A stretch of 64,000 nucleotides of DNA from contig CAWIXH010000005.1 in the NCBI GenBank assembly GCA_963839995.1, forward strand, positions 146,245 to 210,244, in the 5' to 3' direction. Below are positions 14,813 to 23,266 of this stretch, one piece after another (positions within the stretch are counted from its first letter, which is position 1; the number at the start of each line of letters is the position of its first letter). Below the pieces are notes generated by a model that was given only the letters and a program-made list of their open reading frames with translations, ran no database searches and had not been told where the DNA came from. The position numbers were made by a program, and so were the translations under genes. The stretch comes from CAWIUB01 sp963839995 (GTDB taxonomy: Bacteria; Actinomycetota; Actinomycetes; Mycobacteriales; Jatrophihabitantaceae).

Positions 14813-16482
14813 CGCTTCTCCAAGTATCGGTGGACCAGCATGACGGCCATTGCACCCTCGCCGACTGCGGAGGCCACCCGCTTGGGGGAGTCGGCCCGGG
14901 CATCCCCGGCGACGAACACTCCCGGGACGCTGGTCTCCAAGTGGTACGGCGCCCGCTCCAAGGTCCAGCCAGGGGGCCGGGCGCCGTCGAGCGGCAGGTC
15001 CGGCCCGGCGACGACGAATCCGTCCTCGTCGCGCACCACGACGCCGTCCAGCCAGTCGGTGCGCGGCGCGGCGCCGATGAACACGAACAGCCACTGCGCG
15101 TCGACGCTTTCCGTCGCGCCCGTCGCGTTGTCGCGCAGCACCAACCGTTCGAGATGGTCGTCTCCGCCGGCCTCGACGACCTCGGTGCACGTGCGCACCG
15201 CAATGTTCGGGACGGTCGCCAGTTGCTGCACCAGGTAGTACGACATCGTGCCCTCGAGCGACGGCGAGCGGACCAGGATCGTGACCGTGCGGGCGACCCG
15301 TGAGAAGTAGACCGCGGCCTGCCCGGCGGAGTTCGCGCCGCCGACGATGTAGACGTGCTGGTCGGCGCAATAGGCCGCCTCGCTCATCGCGGACCCGTAG
15401 TAGACGCCTCGTCCGGTGAAGTCGGACAGCCCCGGGGCGGCCAGCTGCCGGTAGGAGACGCCGGTCGCCAGGATGACCGAGTGCGCGTCGACGGCATCGC
15501 CGTCGGCGAAACGAACGGTGCGGGCCGAGCCGCTCACCTCGATGCCCACCACCTCACGAGTGGTGATGAGCTCCGCCCCGAACCTGGTCGCCTGCCGCCG
15601 GGCGCGCTCGGTCAGCTGCGCGCCGGTAACGCCGTCGGGGAAGCCCAGGTAGTTGTCGATGCGGGAGCTCTGCCCGGCCTGCCCACCTGCGGCCGTCCGC
15701 TCGATCAGGACCGTACGCAGGCCCTCGGACGCGCCGTACACCGCGGCACCCAGCCCGGCCGGCCCGCCGCCGACGACCACGAGGTCGTAGAACTGATCGG
15801 CGGGCCTGGTGTTCAGCCCGACGCGAGTCGCCAGCTCCGCATCGGTGGGCTCTACCAGCACGTCACCGTCCGGGGTGATCACCACCGGCAGCCGAAACTC
15901 GTCCGCTCCGGCCGCCGTGAGCAACCGCTTGCCCTCCTCCTCCTCGGACAGATACCAGCGATACGGCACTTGGTTGCGGGCGAGGAACTCCCGCACGTCC
16001 GACGAGCGAGCCGACCAGCGATGCCCGACGACCTTCGTCTCGGGAACCGTCCGGTGGTCGGTGGCAAGCCACTGCTCGAGCAGCGCGTCGATGACCGGGT
16101 ACAGCTTCTCCTCGGGCGGATCCCACGGTTTGAGCAGGTAGTGGTCGAGGTCGACGACGTTGATGGCGTCGATCGCCGCGTTGGTGTCGGCGTACGCGGT
16201 CAGCAGCACGCGACGGGCCGTGGGGTACAGGTCCATGGCCTGTTCGAGGAACTCGATCCCGCTCATCTGCGGCATCCGGTAGTCGGCCAGGATGACCGCG
16301 ACCTGGTCGCCGCGCAGCTTCATCTCGCGTAGGGCCTCAAGTGCCTGGTCGCCCGACTCGGCCCGGACGATCCGGTGCTGAGCGCCGTACCGCCGCCGCA
16401 GATCCCGTGCCACGGCACGCGAGACGCCAGGGTCGTCGTCCACGGTGAGGATCGCCGTACGTGCCGAGGTGCTGGACGTCAC
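14809..16482 (-). CDS. Response regulator fused to thioredoxin reductase-like flavoprotein
   Basis: 557 residues in three parts. Residues 8-125 are a receiver (Asp67 in ILADYRMPQMSG, Lys118 in LLKPWD). About 145-215 is a thioredoxin/glutaredoxin-like module. Residues 232-555 are a TrxR-type flavoprotein with the FAD loop VVVGGGPAGLGAA, the NADPH loop IVGGANSAGQAA and the late FAD motif GVFVAGDARAD. The redox CxxC that TrxR carries after the GRGV segment is absent: residues 361-372 read YYGSAMSEAAYC. Electrons must therefore go elsewhere, or the domain senses NADPH/redox state. First gene of the operon with the cNMP kinase and UBP finger. Confidence 0.9.
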   Translation of the reverse strand: MTSSTSARTAILTVDDDPGVSRAVARDLRRRYGAQHRIVRAESGDQALEALREMKLRGDQVAVILADYRMPQMSGIEFLEQAMDLYPTARRVLLTAYADTNAAIDAINVVDLDHYLLKPWDPPEEKLYPVIDALLEQWLATDHRTVPETKVVGHRWSARSSDVREFLARNQVPYRWYLSEEEEGKRLLTAAGADEFRLPVVITPDGDVLVEPTDAELATRVGLNTRPADQFYDLVVVGGGPAGLGAAVYGASEGLRTVLIERTAAGGQAGQSSRIDNYLGFPDGVTGAQLTERARRQATRFGAELITTREVVGIEVSGSARTVRFADGDAVDAHSVILATGVSYRQLAAPGLSDFTGRGVYYGSAMSEAAYCADQHVYIVGGANSAGQAAVYFSRVARTVTILVRSPSLEGTMSYYLVQQLATVPNIAVRTCTEVVEAGGDDHLERLVLRDNATGATESVDAQWLFVFIGAAPRTDWLDGVVVRDEDGFVVAGPDLPLDGARPPGWTLERAPYHLETSVPGVFVAGDARADSPKRVASAVGEGAMAVMLVHRYLEKR

Positions 16483-16566
16483 GGATGCACCACGTTGCCT
16501 GCTGCCCGTCCCATCGTTCGAATCCTACGTTCCGATGTCGCAGCGCGCCGTTCGCCGTCAGCGAGA

Positions 16567-16896
16567 TCATGACGCGAAGTCTGGGTCGGCCAGCCCGAAC
16601 CGCGGACGCTGGCTGACCGGGACCATCGCCACGTACTCGCTGTGCTTGTCGAGATAGCCGCGAACGAACGGGCACGACGGAACCAGTGCGATCCGGCGGG
16701 CGCGCAACTGATCGAGGGTCCGTCCGATGAGCTGGCTGGCCAGCCCGCGCCCCTCGAACGCCGGGTCGATCTCGGTATGGAAGAAGTCCCAGGTGTGCAC
16801 GTCGACCGGCCGATACTGGGTGAAGCCCACGAGCGCACCATCCACGGCGATCTCGAAGCGATGCGCCACCGCGTTCTCGGTGACCTCGAGCGTCAT
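16567..16896 (-). CDS. YidJ/YjdJ-like GNAT N-acetyltransferase
   Basis: A 109-residue minimal GNAT. The acetyl-CoA pyrophosphate loop is EGRGLASQLIGRTLDQ, preceded by HTEIDPAF, and the end of the fold is SCPFVRGYLDKHSEY, a segment typical of the small YidJ/YjdJ/GTLF3 group. The ATG at 16896 follows AAGGAG by 7 bases and is much better than upstream in-frame starts. Substrate unknown. Confidence 0.85.
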   Translation of the reverse strand: MTLEVTENAVAHRFEIAVDGALVGFTQYRPVDVHTWDFFHTEIDPAFEGRGLASQLIGRTLDQLRARRIALVPSCPFVRGYLDKHSEYVAMVPVSQRPRFGLADPDFAS

Positions 16897-16943
16897 AGCG
16901 TGCTCCTTCGCGGTGGATCCCCGGGTTGCTCGACCGGGCGTGG

Positions 16944-18248
16944 TCACACCACCGGGCTGGTGGGTTTGCGGTGCATGCGGTAGTGCAGGACGAGGAAGGG
17001 CAGTCCGAAGATGGCGAACGCGTGCTCGGCGCGCAGTTCGCCGTCCTGCACGTACACGTCGAGCTGCTCAGCGAACCCATGGACTGCCAGCACCGTGAGA
17101 TCTCTGTTGGCTGGGTCGATGTAAGCGAGGTAGTGCCCGGGCTGCTCGAGGTCGCTGCGGCTGGTCAGGACCAGGCCGCCACCCGGGCGGGCCAGGGGCA
17201 GCAGCGTCGCGGTGAAGCTCGCCTGCGGCACCGGGAAGCCGACGCTGACGTACCCACGGCCGTCGTGCCGGTAGGTGGTGTAGATGCCGACATAGATCGG
17301 CTCGTCGGTATCGCCGAAGGACCGGATCCAGCCGCGAATGGCCACGACGTCGGCGTCGACCGGGGTGACCGTGTCGATTCGGCTGCGGATCCCCCGCTGC
17401 GTCTCACGCTGGTTCATCGGCACGTTGGCTTGCCCCAGCGGGCGAGCGACCAGCGTCCGATACAACAGGTAGCCGGGACGCACCCACACTCGCCACTGCG
17501 GGACGATGTCCAAGGCGAACCGGGTGGTGTGCTCGTAGAACTCGCGCACCTGCGGGTCGACGTCGGCCGGGTCGAACTGTGGACCGGCCAGTTCGTCCAC
17601 CGACGCGACGATGCCGACATCGGGCGCGGCCGCGACGTAGCGACCGCCGAGCTCCTCGGCCAGCTCGCGGACATAGCCGGTACCCACGTACCGGGACCGG
17701 GCCTCCCGCGGCACGACGAACGGCAGCTCCTCCGCTCGGACCCGTTCGGCGAGCAAGCTCACCTGCGCGTCCCGGAAGATCAGCGACGACACCACCCGAT
17801 AGGCCAGCATGGTGCTGCTGGCGACCACCGACGCGGGTACCTGGCGGCGCCGTGACGCGAGCGCTCGGCCTACCGCCGCGCCGAGCAGCGGCCCCAGCAG
17901 CACCTTCTGCGGACGGATCCCGAGCAGACCGCCGAGCGTGCCCGTCGCCATTCCCACCGCAACCGGCCCAGCGGGGGACACGCGGCCGGCCACCCAGCCA
18001 ACCGGTGCAACCAACGCAGCGCTGGTCGCGATCCGCTGCCAGAGCGGCGGGATCTCGCCGGGACGTTGCCGGGCTCGGGCCACCGCTTCAGATACTGCCA
18101 GCCCGGCCCCTGCGGCGACCGCGCTCGCGCTGGCGGTCCGCATGCCCCGGTGACCGGCGAAGGCAGCACCAGCCACGGCGCCGACGACACCGGCGACAAC
18201 CACAGATCCCGTCCGCTGCCGAGCCGCCGGCGAATCATCGGCTGCCAC
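16944..18248 (-). CDS. Conserved hypothetical protein with glycine/alanine-rich membrane region
   Basis: 434 residues. The N-terminal 150 residues have several Gly/Ala-rich hydrophobic segments (SVVVAGVVGAVAGAAFAG; LVAPVGWVAGRVSPAGPVAV). The remainder is a soluble domain with PQFDPADVDPQVREFYEHTT and WVRPGYLLYRTLVARPLGQA, and a late beta-rich part (SVGFPVPQASFTATLLPL). Comparable proteins occur in actinobacteria without an assigned function and I see no catalytic motif. The ATG/GTG context is ordinary. Next to the GNAT gene but 47 bases apart, so co-transcription is possible. Confidence 0.7.
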   Translation of the reverse strand: MAADDSPAARQRTGSVVVAGVVGAVAGAAFAGHRGMRTASASAVAAGAGLAVSEAVARARQRPGEIPPLWQRIATSAALVAPVGWVAGRVSPAGPVAVGMATGTLGGLLGIRPQKVLLGPLLGAAVGRALASRRRQVPASVVASSTMLAYRVVSSLIFRDAQVSLLAERVRAEELPFVVPREARSRYVGTGYVRELAEELGGRYVAAAPDVGIVASVDELAGPQFDPADVDPQVREFYEHTTRFALDIVPQWRVWVRPGYLLYRTLVARPLGQANVPMNQRETQRGIRSRIDTVTPVDADVVAIRGWIRSFGDTDEPIYVGIYTTYRHDGRGYVSVGFPVPQASFTATLLPLARPGGGLVLTSRSDLEQPGHYLAYIDPANRDLTVLAVHGFAEQLDVYVQDGELRAEHAFAIFGLPFLVLHYRMHRKPTSPVV

Positions 18249-18376
18249 GCTCGAAACCTACTGCTCAGACGGGGCAGCAGTGCGTTCCGCGCCCGGAGGT
18301 GCTTCCGCCAGCTGGCTTCGACCGGTGGGTTCACCGCGGTGGGTGCCACTGGCGGTGAAGCGATCGACGATCGGTA

Positions 18377-18955
18377 TCAGGTGACGGCGTCCAGTTCGAT
18401 ACGCGCGGCGAACGGTTCAGTCGTCTGGAAGACACCTGCGACCGCGCCGCCGTCCTGATACCCGAACTCGCCCGCCAGGTGGCATGCGATCAAGGAGACT
18501 GGCGCGTCAACATCAACGATCCAATAGTGCGGAATGCCGGCGTCGGCATACTCGCCGCGCTTAACGAGATTATCGGTCCGCCGCGACCCGGGGGAGACAA
18601 TCTCGACCACCAGCAGCGTGCTTGCCGCACGCAGCAGCCCACCTTCTCGACCGACACGATCGAACTCTGAACGTTCGACGACCACCAGGTCTGGACGACG
18701 GGCAGTGCCGGGCTGCCCCTCGGGCGCTAACTGGACGTCGAGATCAACATCGGGAACCATGCGTAGGTTGCCCGGCAGCTGGCTCCGCAGCTGTACATAG
18801 AGTTCAGCGGCAGCAACCATGCGACGCGGCGTCGGGCTCGGCGACATGACGAGGTTGCCCTCCTGCAGCTCCCAACGATTGCGATCGTCCTCGCCGAGTG
18901 CGGCGTATTCAGCGATTGTGAGTAAGCGTCCGGGCGGCTGCGTTAGCGCTGTCAC
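18377..18955 (-). CDS. Uma2-family (DUF820) putative PD-(D/E)XK nuclease
   Basis: 192 residues. LLTIAEYAALGEDDRNRWEL and LQEGNLVMSPSPTPRRM open the domain as in the Uma2 family; the putative nuclease core follows as RRPDLVVVERSEF and TLLVVEIVSPGSRRTDN, giving the D...ExV metal-binding pattern, with KRGEYADAGIPHYWIVD next. Uma2 proteins are numerous in cyanobacteria and actinobacteria and their substrates are unknown. The GTG at 18955 has AGGAG 6 bases upstream and is preferred over an open extension to 19057. Confidence 0.88.
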   Translation of the reverse strand: MTALTQPPGRLLTIAEYAALGEDDRNRWELQEGNLVMSPSPTPRRMVAAAELYVQLRSQLPGNLRMVPDVDLDVQLAPEGQPGTARRPDLVVVERSEFDRVGREGGLLRAASTLLVVEIVSPGSRRTDNLVKRGEYADAGIPHYWIVDVDAPVSLIACHLAGEFGYQDGGAVAGVFQTTEPFAARIELDAVT

Positions 18956-19034
18956 GTCGTGCTCCTCATGCTTGCTAAGTCTGGCATCCAGGACCGACAC
19001 AGGCGTGCCGACACTCGGCTCCGGGGGGAACGGC

Positions 19035-19230
19035 CGCGCGCAGCTCATCCAGCTCACCCCCCCAGGGAGGGCAGCATCCGACCGTATCCGCGAGGTGACC
19101 GAAAGCGCGATGCAGGCGGCTCTCGCGCGCTGGTCCCCGCGGGAGCGGCACCAACTCGCCGCGCTGCTGCACCGGGTGGTCGACGACTTCCTCGCCTACT
19201 CCGCCGAAGAAGAACGCGACCAGTCCCCCA
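19035..19230 (+). pseudogene. MarR-family regulator, C-terminal remnant
   Basis: Reading the plus strand gives RAQLIQLTPPGRAASDRIRE and then ALARWSPRERHQLAALLHRV-VDDF, which match the wing-end (VxLTPxGR) and last dimerisation helices of MarR proteins. The DNA-binding helices upstream are missing: the sequence before it is the antisense of the Uma2 gene. It is therefore a truncated relic, the first of several in this stretch. Confidence 0.6.
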
Positions 19231-19398
19231 CAAGCGGCCGTCGACGCCTAGCTCTCGCGGTGCGGATAGCGGTAGTCGCGTACCGGCCGGTGGTTGCGTT
19301 TGATCGAGCGCGGGCTGGCGAAGCGGATCAGGTTCCAGATGGTGCCGGCCTTGCCTACCGTGGCAAGAGTCCACACCCACCTCTTCTCGGAGTACGCG

Positions 19399-19857
19399 AT
19401 GACCGCTTCCGCCGGCCGGACCGCGCTGTTCCCCATCGGCCCCACCAGACCCCGTTCCTACGCCCTGGGCTCACCGGAACGCGCGACCACGGCGGCCGCG
19501 CTCGCCGAAGTGCGGGCGGCCGACTACGACATCGGCAACCTGATCGGCGCAGCCGACGTCCGCACCGGCCGGCTGGCCCCTGTGGTCACCCCACACGAGC
19601 ACCAGCGCCAACTCGGTCACGTGCACTGGGCGGGAGCGACCGAGACGCTGCAGGCTATCGACGCTGCGCTGGCTGCGTCGCACTGGGTCAACGCCTGCGG
19701 CTTCTCCGGGCCCGGCCTGATGCAAGCGCCGGAGATCGGCCGGCTGACGGCCGAGCAGATCACCGACGGAGCGATCACCAGCGTCGACGCGAGTGCGCTG
19801 CAGCTGGAGCGCTTCGCGGCGAGCACCGCCGCGGTCCGGGTGGGGCTGGTGTTCTGA
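19399..19857 (+). pseudogene. In-frame chimera of P5C dehydrogenase N-terminus and FAD-oxidoreductase C-terminus
   Basis: The first about 95 codons resemble the N-terminus of 1-pyrroline-5-carboxylate dehydrogenase (YALGSPERATTAAALAEVR; DIGNLIGAADVRTGRLAPVV; LGHVHWAGATETLQAIDAAL). From about 19686 the frame switches, without a stop, to the C-terminus of a DAO/sarcosine-oxidase-type flavoprotein (GFSGPGLMQAPEIGRLTAEQ; SVDASALQLERFA). Both catalytic domains are missing, so a deletion fused two genes. Start ATG has GGAG upstream. The stop overlaps the ATG of the enoyl-CoA hydratase gene, so it may still deliver ribosomes to that gene. Confidence 0.7.
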
Positions 19858-20600
19858 TGGCCGGGACACGGATCGAGCTGCGCATCGCGAGCGGGACGGC
19901 GTGGATCACCCTCGACGGCGCCGCCACCCGGAACGCTCTGGACATCCAGGCGGCCGGCGAGCTTGTCGCGGCGTGTGCCCAGATCGACGCCGACCCCGGG
20001 GTCGGGGCGGCGATCATCACCGGTGCCGGGCAGGCGTTTTGCTCCGGCGCCGACACCCGCGTCATAGCGGGCCTGCGCGGCGCGCGGCCGGACGAGGCGT
20101 ACGAAGGCCTGGAGATCGTGTACGGCGCGTTCCGCCGGGTCGGGCAGCTCAGCGTGCCGACCGTTGCCGCGATCAACGGTGCCGCGGTCGGGGCCGGCCT
20201 GAACCTCGCCCTCGTCACCGACCTGCGTCTCGTCGCATCCGACGCGGTACTCGTCTCGGGCTTCGCAGCGATCGGGCTGCATCCCGGCGGCGGGCACCTG
20301 CACCTGCTCGCCCGCGCCGGCGGCACCGGCATCGCGGCGGCCGCCGGCGTGTTCGCCCGTCCGATCACCGCCGACCAGGCAGTCGCTACCGGCCTGGCCT
20401 GGACAGCTGTGCCGGCCGCGGACCTGCTCCCGCTCGCCGAGCGGAGCGTCGCCCACCTGGCCGCCGACCCGCCGCTAGCCCGGGCCCTCGCCGCCACGCT
20501 GCGGCGCACGGTCGCCGACCCCACGGTGTGGGAGCGTGCGGTCGAGATCGAGCGGGCCCGCCAGATGTGGTCGCTGTCCCGTCCCCGCACGGAGAGCTGA
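19857..20600 (+). CDS. Enoyl-CoA hydratase/isomerase (crotonase) family protein
   Basis: 247 residues of normal crotonase length. The oxyanion-hole segments FCSGADTRVIAGLRGARPDE and AAINGAAVGAGLNLAL are clear. In place of the usual second catalytic glutamate the region reads AIGLHPGGGHLHLLARAGG, similar to PaaG-like and degradative isomerases, so the exact reaction cannot be named. It is bracketed by TGATG overlaps with a chimeric relic upstream and a truncated acyl-CoA dehydrogenase downstream, so it is probably the surviving member of a decayed catabolic operon. Confidence 0.88.
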   Translation: MAGTRIELRIASGTAWITLDGAATRNALDIQAAGELVAACAQIDADPGVGAAIITGAGQAFCSGADTRVIAGLRGARPDEAYEGLEIVYGAFRRVGQLSVPTVAAINGAAVGAGLNLALVTDLRLVASDAVLVSGFAAIGLHPGGGHLHLLARAGGTGIAAAAGVFARPITADQAVATGLAWTAVPAADLLPLAERSVAHLAADPPLARALAATLRRTVADPTVWERAVEIERARQMWSLSRPRTES

Positions 20601-21112
20601 TGTACCCAACGTTGCAGACCGACCCGGCGAAGGCCGCGTGGATCAAGAACACCGTCGCCGAGCTCGCCGCGTTCGGCGAGCAGCACCGCATGGAGCTCGA
20701 CACCGCCAACCGCGCCAACAAGTTCCTCCGCGAGCTGTACCGGGAGCTGGGCGGCCGCGGCTACCTCGGGCCCTCGTCCCAGTCGAGTGCGGCGGGCTGG
20801 GGCGGCGGCGTTCCCGAGTACGTCGTGATCAGCGAGGAGGTCGGACGGCACGGCCTCGTCTCGGGGCAGATCGCCGCCCAGGCCATCGACGCTGACCTCG
20901 TCCATCGTTACATGATGGGGCCACACGACGGCGCCTGGGTCAGCCGGTTTCGGTTCCGCAAGCGGCTTACGGGCCCGAGCCTCAGCGCCAGCCAGCACAC
21001 GCTGGCGCAGCGCTTGTACCTGATCGCGCCTGGGTCTGATTACCAGGGAGGGCGGGAGCGGCTGATTGACGTCATCGGATGCCGCGGTCGACCGCTGCGA
21101 GGACGGTGGTGA
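20600..21112 (+). pseudogene. Acyl-CoA dehydrogenase, truncated after N-terminal part
   Basis: The first about 95 codons match the acyl-CoA dehydrogenase N-terminal helical domain: ANRANKFLRELYRELGGRGY, then GGGVPEYVVISEEVGRHGLV and SGQIAAQ. After about 20890 the homology stops and the frame continues into unrelated sequence that overlaps the 3' end of the convergent TetR gene. The FAD-binding and catalytic C-terminal domains are absent. A normal protein would have about 380-400 residues. Confidence 0.72.
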
Positions 21113-21737
21113 TCGCGTAGTCGACTTGGGGCTCGGGCAGGTCGCGTAGTGGCCCGTCGAGCAGCAGGCTGGACAGGCCGTGGACGGCGGACCAGGCTGC
21201 GTATTCGGCGCCGGGGCGGCGTTGGGGTGTGAGCGCGCCGACGCTGACGAGTTCGTCGAGTCGGGCGCTGAGCACGTGGTAGGGGCTGGTGGTCTGTTCG
21301 GAATCGGTGCGGTCCGCCGGGGATGGTTCGCGAGTCGGTGCGTCGGCGGGGTGCGGCCGCGCGGAGGTGAACGCGGTGCGGAACCAGCCGGGTTCGGCGC
21401 GGGCGAAGTCGATGTAGGCCCGCCCGATCGCCTCGAGGCGCGCGCGGGCGCGGCGGATGGGGCCACGCACCGTGACGAGGTTCGAGCGCTCGATCATCAG
21501 CAGGCCCAGCCGGGTCATGCACCGCTCGGCGACGGCGGCGAGCAGGTCCTCCTGGTTGGCGAAGTGCCGGTACGCGGCGTTGTGCGAGACGCCGGCCTGG
21601 CGTGAAGCCGCACGCAGCAGCACCGCGCCGGGGCCACCGGTGCGGGCCAGTTCGACGCCGGCCTCGACGAGAGCCGCGCGCAGGTTGCCGTGGTGGTAGC
21701 CGCGCGCTTCGCTGCCGCGATCGGGTCCACGAACCAT
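21072..21737 (-). CDS. TetR/AcrR-family transcriptional regulator
   Basis: 221 residues. The N-terminal helix-turn-helix region reads HHGNLRAALVEAGVELARTG and ASRQAGVSHNAAYRHFANQE, the classical TetR pattern, ending DLLAAVAERCMTRL. A TetR_C-type ligand domain follows (AYIDFARAEPGWFRTAFTSA; AAWSAVHGLSSLLLDGPLRD). ATG 21737 is chosen; a longer frame upstream is not convincing. Divergent to an MMPL exporter relic, which was probably its original target. Operator-like repeats lie at 21736-21802. Confidence 0.9.
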   Translation of the reverse strand: MVRGPDRGSEARGYHHGNLRAALVEAGVELARTGGPGAVLLRAASRQAGVSHNAAYRHFANQEDLLAAVAERCMTRLGLLMIERSNLVTVRGPIRRARARLEAIGRAYIDFARAEPGWFRTAFTSARPHPADAPTREPSPADRTDSEQTTSPYHVLSARLDELVSVGALTPQRRPGAEYAAWSAVHGLSSLLLDGPLRDLPEPQVDYAITTVLAAVDRGIR

Positions 21738-21783
21738 GTTGACAGTGTCCACAGCCTGTGGCACCCTCGTCAACAACCGCCGA

Positions 21784-21802
21784 ATGTTGGCATCGTCAAC
21801 AT
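21784..21802. promoter_or_regulatory. Inverted repeat between TetR gene and MMPL relic
   Basis: ATGTTGGC-ATC-GTCAACAT: 8-bp arms with one mismatch around a 3-bp centre. A second, weaker copy beginning ATGTTGAC lies at 21736-21753 over the TetR start codon, and an isolated GTCAACA half-site lies between them. Position and spacing fit operators for the TetR dimer controlling itself and the divergent gene. Confidence 0.5.
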
Positions 21803-21899
21803 GATCGCTACCGGAGTGCTTCATGACTGACCTGACCTTGCCACGTAATCTCCACCAGACCCAGGCGGCGAGCCCGCTGCCCCGCCGAGGGAGCGCAGG

Positions 21900-22295
21900 A
21901 TGATGGGGTCGATAGGAAGTTTCGTGGTCCGCCGCGTCCGTCCAGTGCTGATCGTGACAATGCTGGCCGTAATCGGGTTCGGCGTCCTCGGGTTCGGCGC
22001 TTTCGGCAAGTTGAAGACGGGCGGCTTCCAGGACCCGGCCGCCGAGTCGACTACCGCGCAGACGCTGACCGACCAGCGCTTCGGTGGCGCAGCGGCGGTA
22101 CAGGGCGTGTCGAACGTGGTGTCCTACTGGTCGACGCGCAACCCCGGCCTGAAGTCGAAGGACGGCAAGTACGCGCTCGTGGTGGGCAGCACCAAGAGCG
22201 ACCGCGATCTCAGCGCCTCGGAATTGGCGAGCCTGCGGTCGCGCAACACGCAGGTCGACGTCACGGTCGGCGGCGATGCGGCGATGCGGCGATGA
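21900..22295 (+). pseudogene. MMPL-family transporter, N-terminal remnant with internal deletion
   Basis: Starts as an RND/MMPL exporter: SFVVRRVRPVLIVTMLAVIG is the first membrane helix, followed by GKLKTGGFQDPAAESTTAQT. It then jumps from DQRFGGA directly to QGVSNVVSYWSTRNPGLKSK, a piece from later in the first extracytoplasmic loop, and stops after 131 codons. A complete protein would have over 700 residues. It lies divergent from tetR, the usual arrangement for a regulated exporter. The 3' end overlaps the end of the convergent VapC-like relic. Confidence 0.75.
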
Positions 22296-22600
22296 CCGAT
22301 CGGATGCCGGCGCATATCGCGGCCGATGCCATCGCCAGCCCGTCCAGACCGTCGGCCAGCTCGTACGAGATGTGGTGCAGACCCGATCGTTGTGGCCCTG
22401 CACTCAGCAGGATCGTTGAACTGCCTGATGTTGTTCGTCAAGATCGCATCGAAGCTGCGTTTGGCATCACGGAAGAGCGGGGCGTCCTTCTTCCCCTTCC
22501 AGCCAAGCGAACTGACGTGCTCCACCGTATGGCCCCGAAGGAGATGCTTCAGCAGAAAAAGCAGTGGTTGCGGCACATCCTCATCGAGTAGCAGCCTCAT
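22261..22600 (-). pseudogene. VapC45-like PIN toxin (DUF5615) with frameshift
   Basis: The first 55 codons, MRLLLDEDVPQPLLFLLKHL then DAKRSFDAILTNNIRQFND, match DUF5615 PIN-like toxins, with the early acidic residues DED in place. At about 22376 the frame must change by one base to recover the expected continuation LHHISYELADGLDGLAMASA then AICAG. Without the shift the frame runs on into unrelated residues. A single-base indel therefore appears to have inactivated the toxin. ATG has GGAG 7 bases upstream. The paired antitoxin gene is intact, 15 bases upstream. Confidence 0.7.
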
Positions 22601-22615
22601 GCCGCTCCACGAATG

Positions 22616-23266
22616 TCATGCGGCTGCCTTGACGTGAGCGTTCTCCGCGACGAGTTCTGCCAGTTGTGCCGCGCCGACCACATCGGCCTCGGTGACAGCT
22701 GGATACAACTCCGCGATCTCTCCCGAGGTCATCCCATCCGCGTAGAGACCAGCGACAACCGTGAACGGAATTCGCGTGCCTTCGATGACCGGGAAGCCGC
22801 CACGCACCCCCGGATCGATCGTTACCCCTTGCGTCGGCTCGGCAAGGTCCGGCACGCGCTCGCCGGTGCCTGTCGTGAACGATCGGAAGATGTCGTCCAT
22901 CACGAACTTCGGCCCACCTTGGCCGGGCCGCTCGATCACGTCCACGTACTCACCATCGGGCGAGACCCAGACCACCCTGCGCCCACCAGGCACCGCCTTG
23001 ACGCTGTGGCCCGCCAGGTGGGTGTCGGGATAGCGCTTCAGGAGGTATGACGCGACCTTGCGGACCTTCTGTAGAGAGAGATGACCTCGAAGTTGCACGA
23101 ACATCCGCAACGCAACGATGTCCTGGTACGAGTAGAGGACACGCGGCCTCGTTCCATGCTCGGGCGCGAACAACACTCCGTGCGTAGGTGTGTTTCGTCG
23201 CCAGTAAGCAAGCTGACGGACGGACGCGCCAGTCAGTGTGGCAGCCAACGGCGGTGCGTAGCTCAC
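22616..23266 (-). CDS. VapB45-like antitoxin with MerR-like and DUF433 domains
   Basis: 216 residues. N-terminal part SYAPPLAATLTGASVRQLAY with YSYQDIVALRMFVQLRG resembles a MerR-type winged helix; the C-terminal DUF433 domain reads VTIDPGVRGGFPVIEGTRIP then LYADGMTSGEIAELYPAVTE. This two-domain layout matches mycobacterial VapB45, whose partner is a DUF5615 PIN toxin like the broken gene downstream. The GTG at 23266 follows GGGAGG by 5 bases; the open frame upstream to 23683 has no coding character. It can still act as a DNA-binding autoregulator. Confidence 0.8.
   Translation of the reverse strand: MSYAPPLAATLTGASVRQLAYWRRNTPTHGVLFAPEHGTRPRVLYSYQDIVALRMFVQLRGHLSLQKVRKVASYLLKRYPDTHLAGHSVKAVPGGRRVVWVSPDGEYVDVIERPGQGGPKFVMDDIFRSFTTGTGERVPDLAEPTQGVTIDPGVRGGFPVIEGTRIPFTVVAGLYADGMTSGEIAELYPAVTEADVVGAAQLAELVAENAHVKAAA

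Noticed and set aside
19248..19445. Minus-strand frame with a protein-like C-terminal half
   Set aside because: It overlaps the start of the P5CDH-like chimera and matches no family I know; too uncertain to list as a gene.
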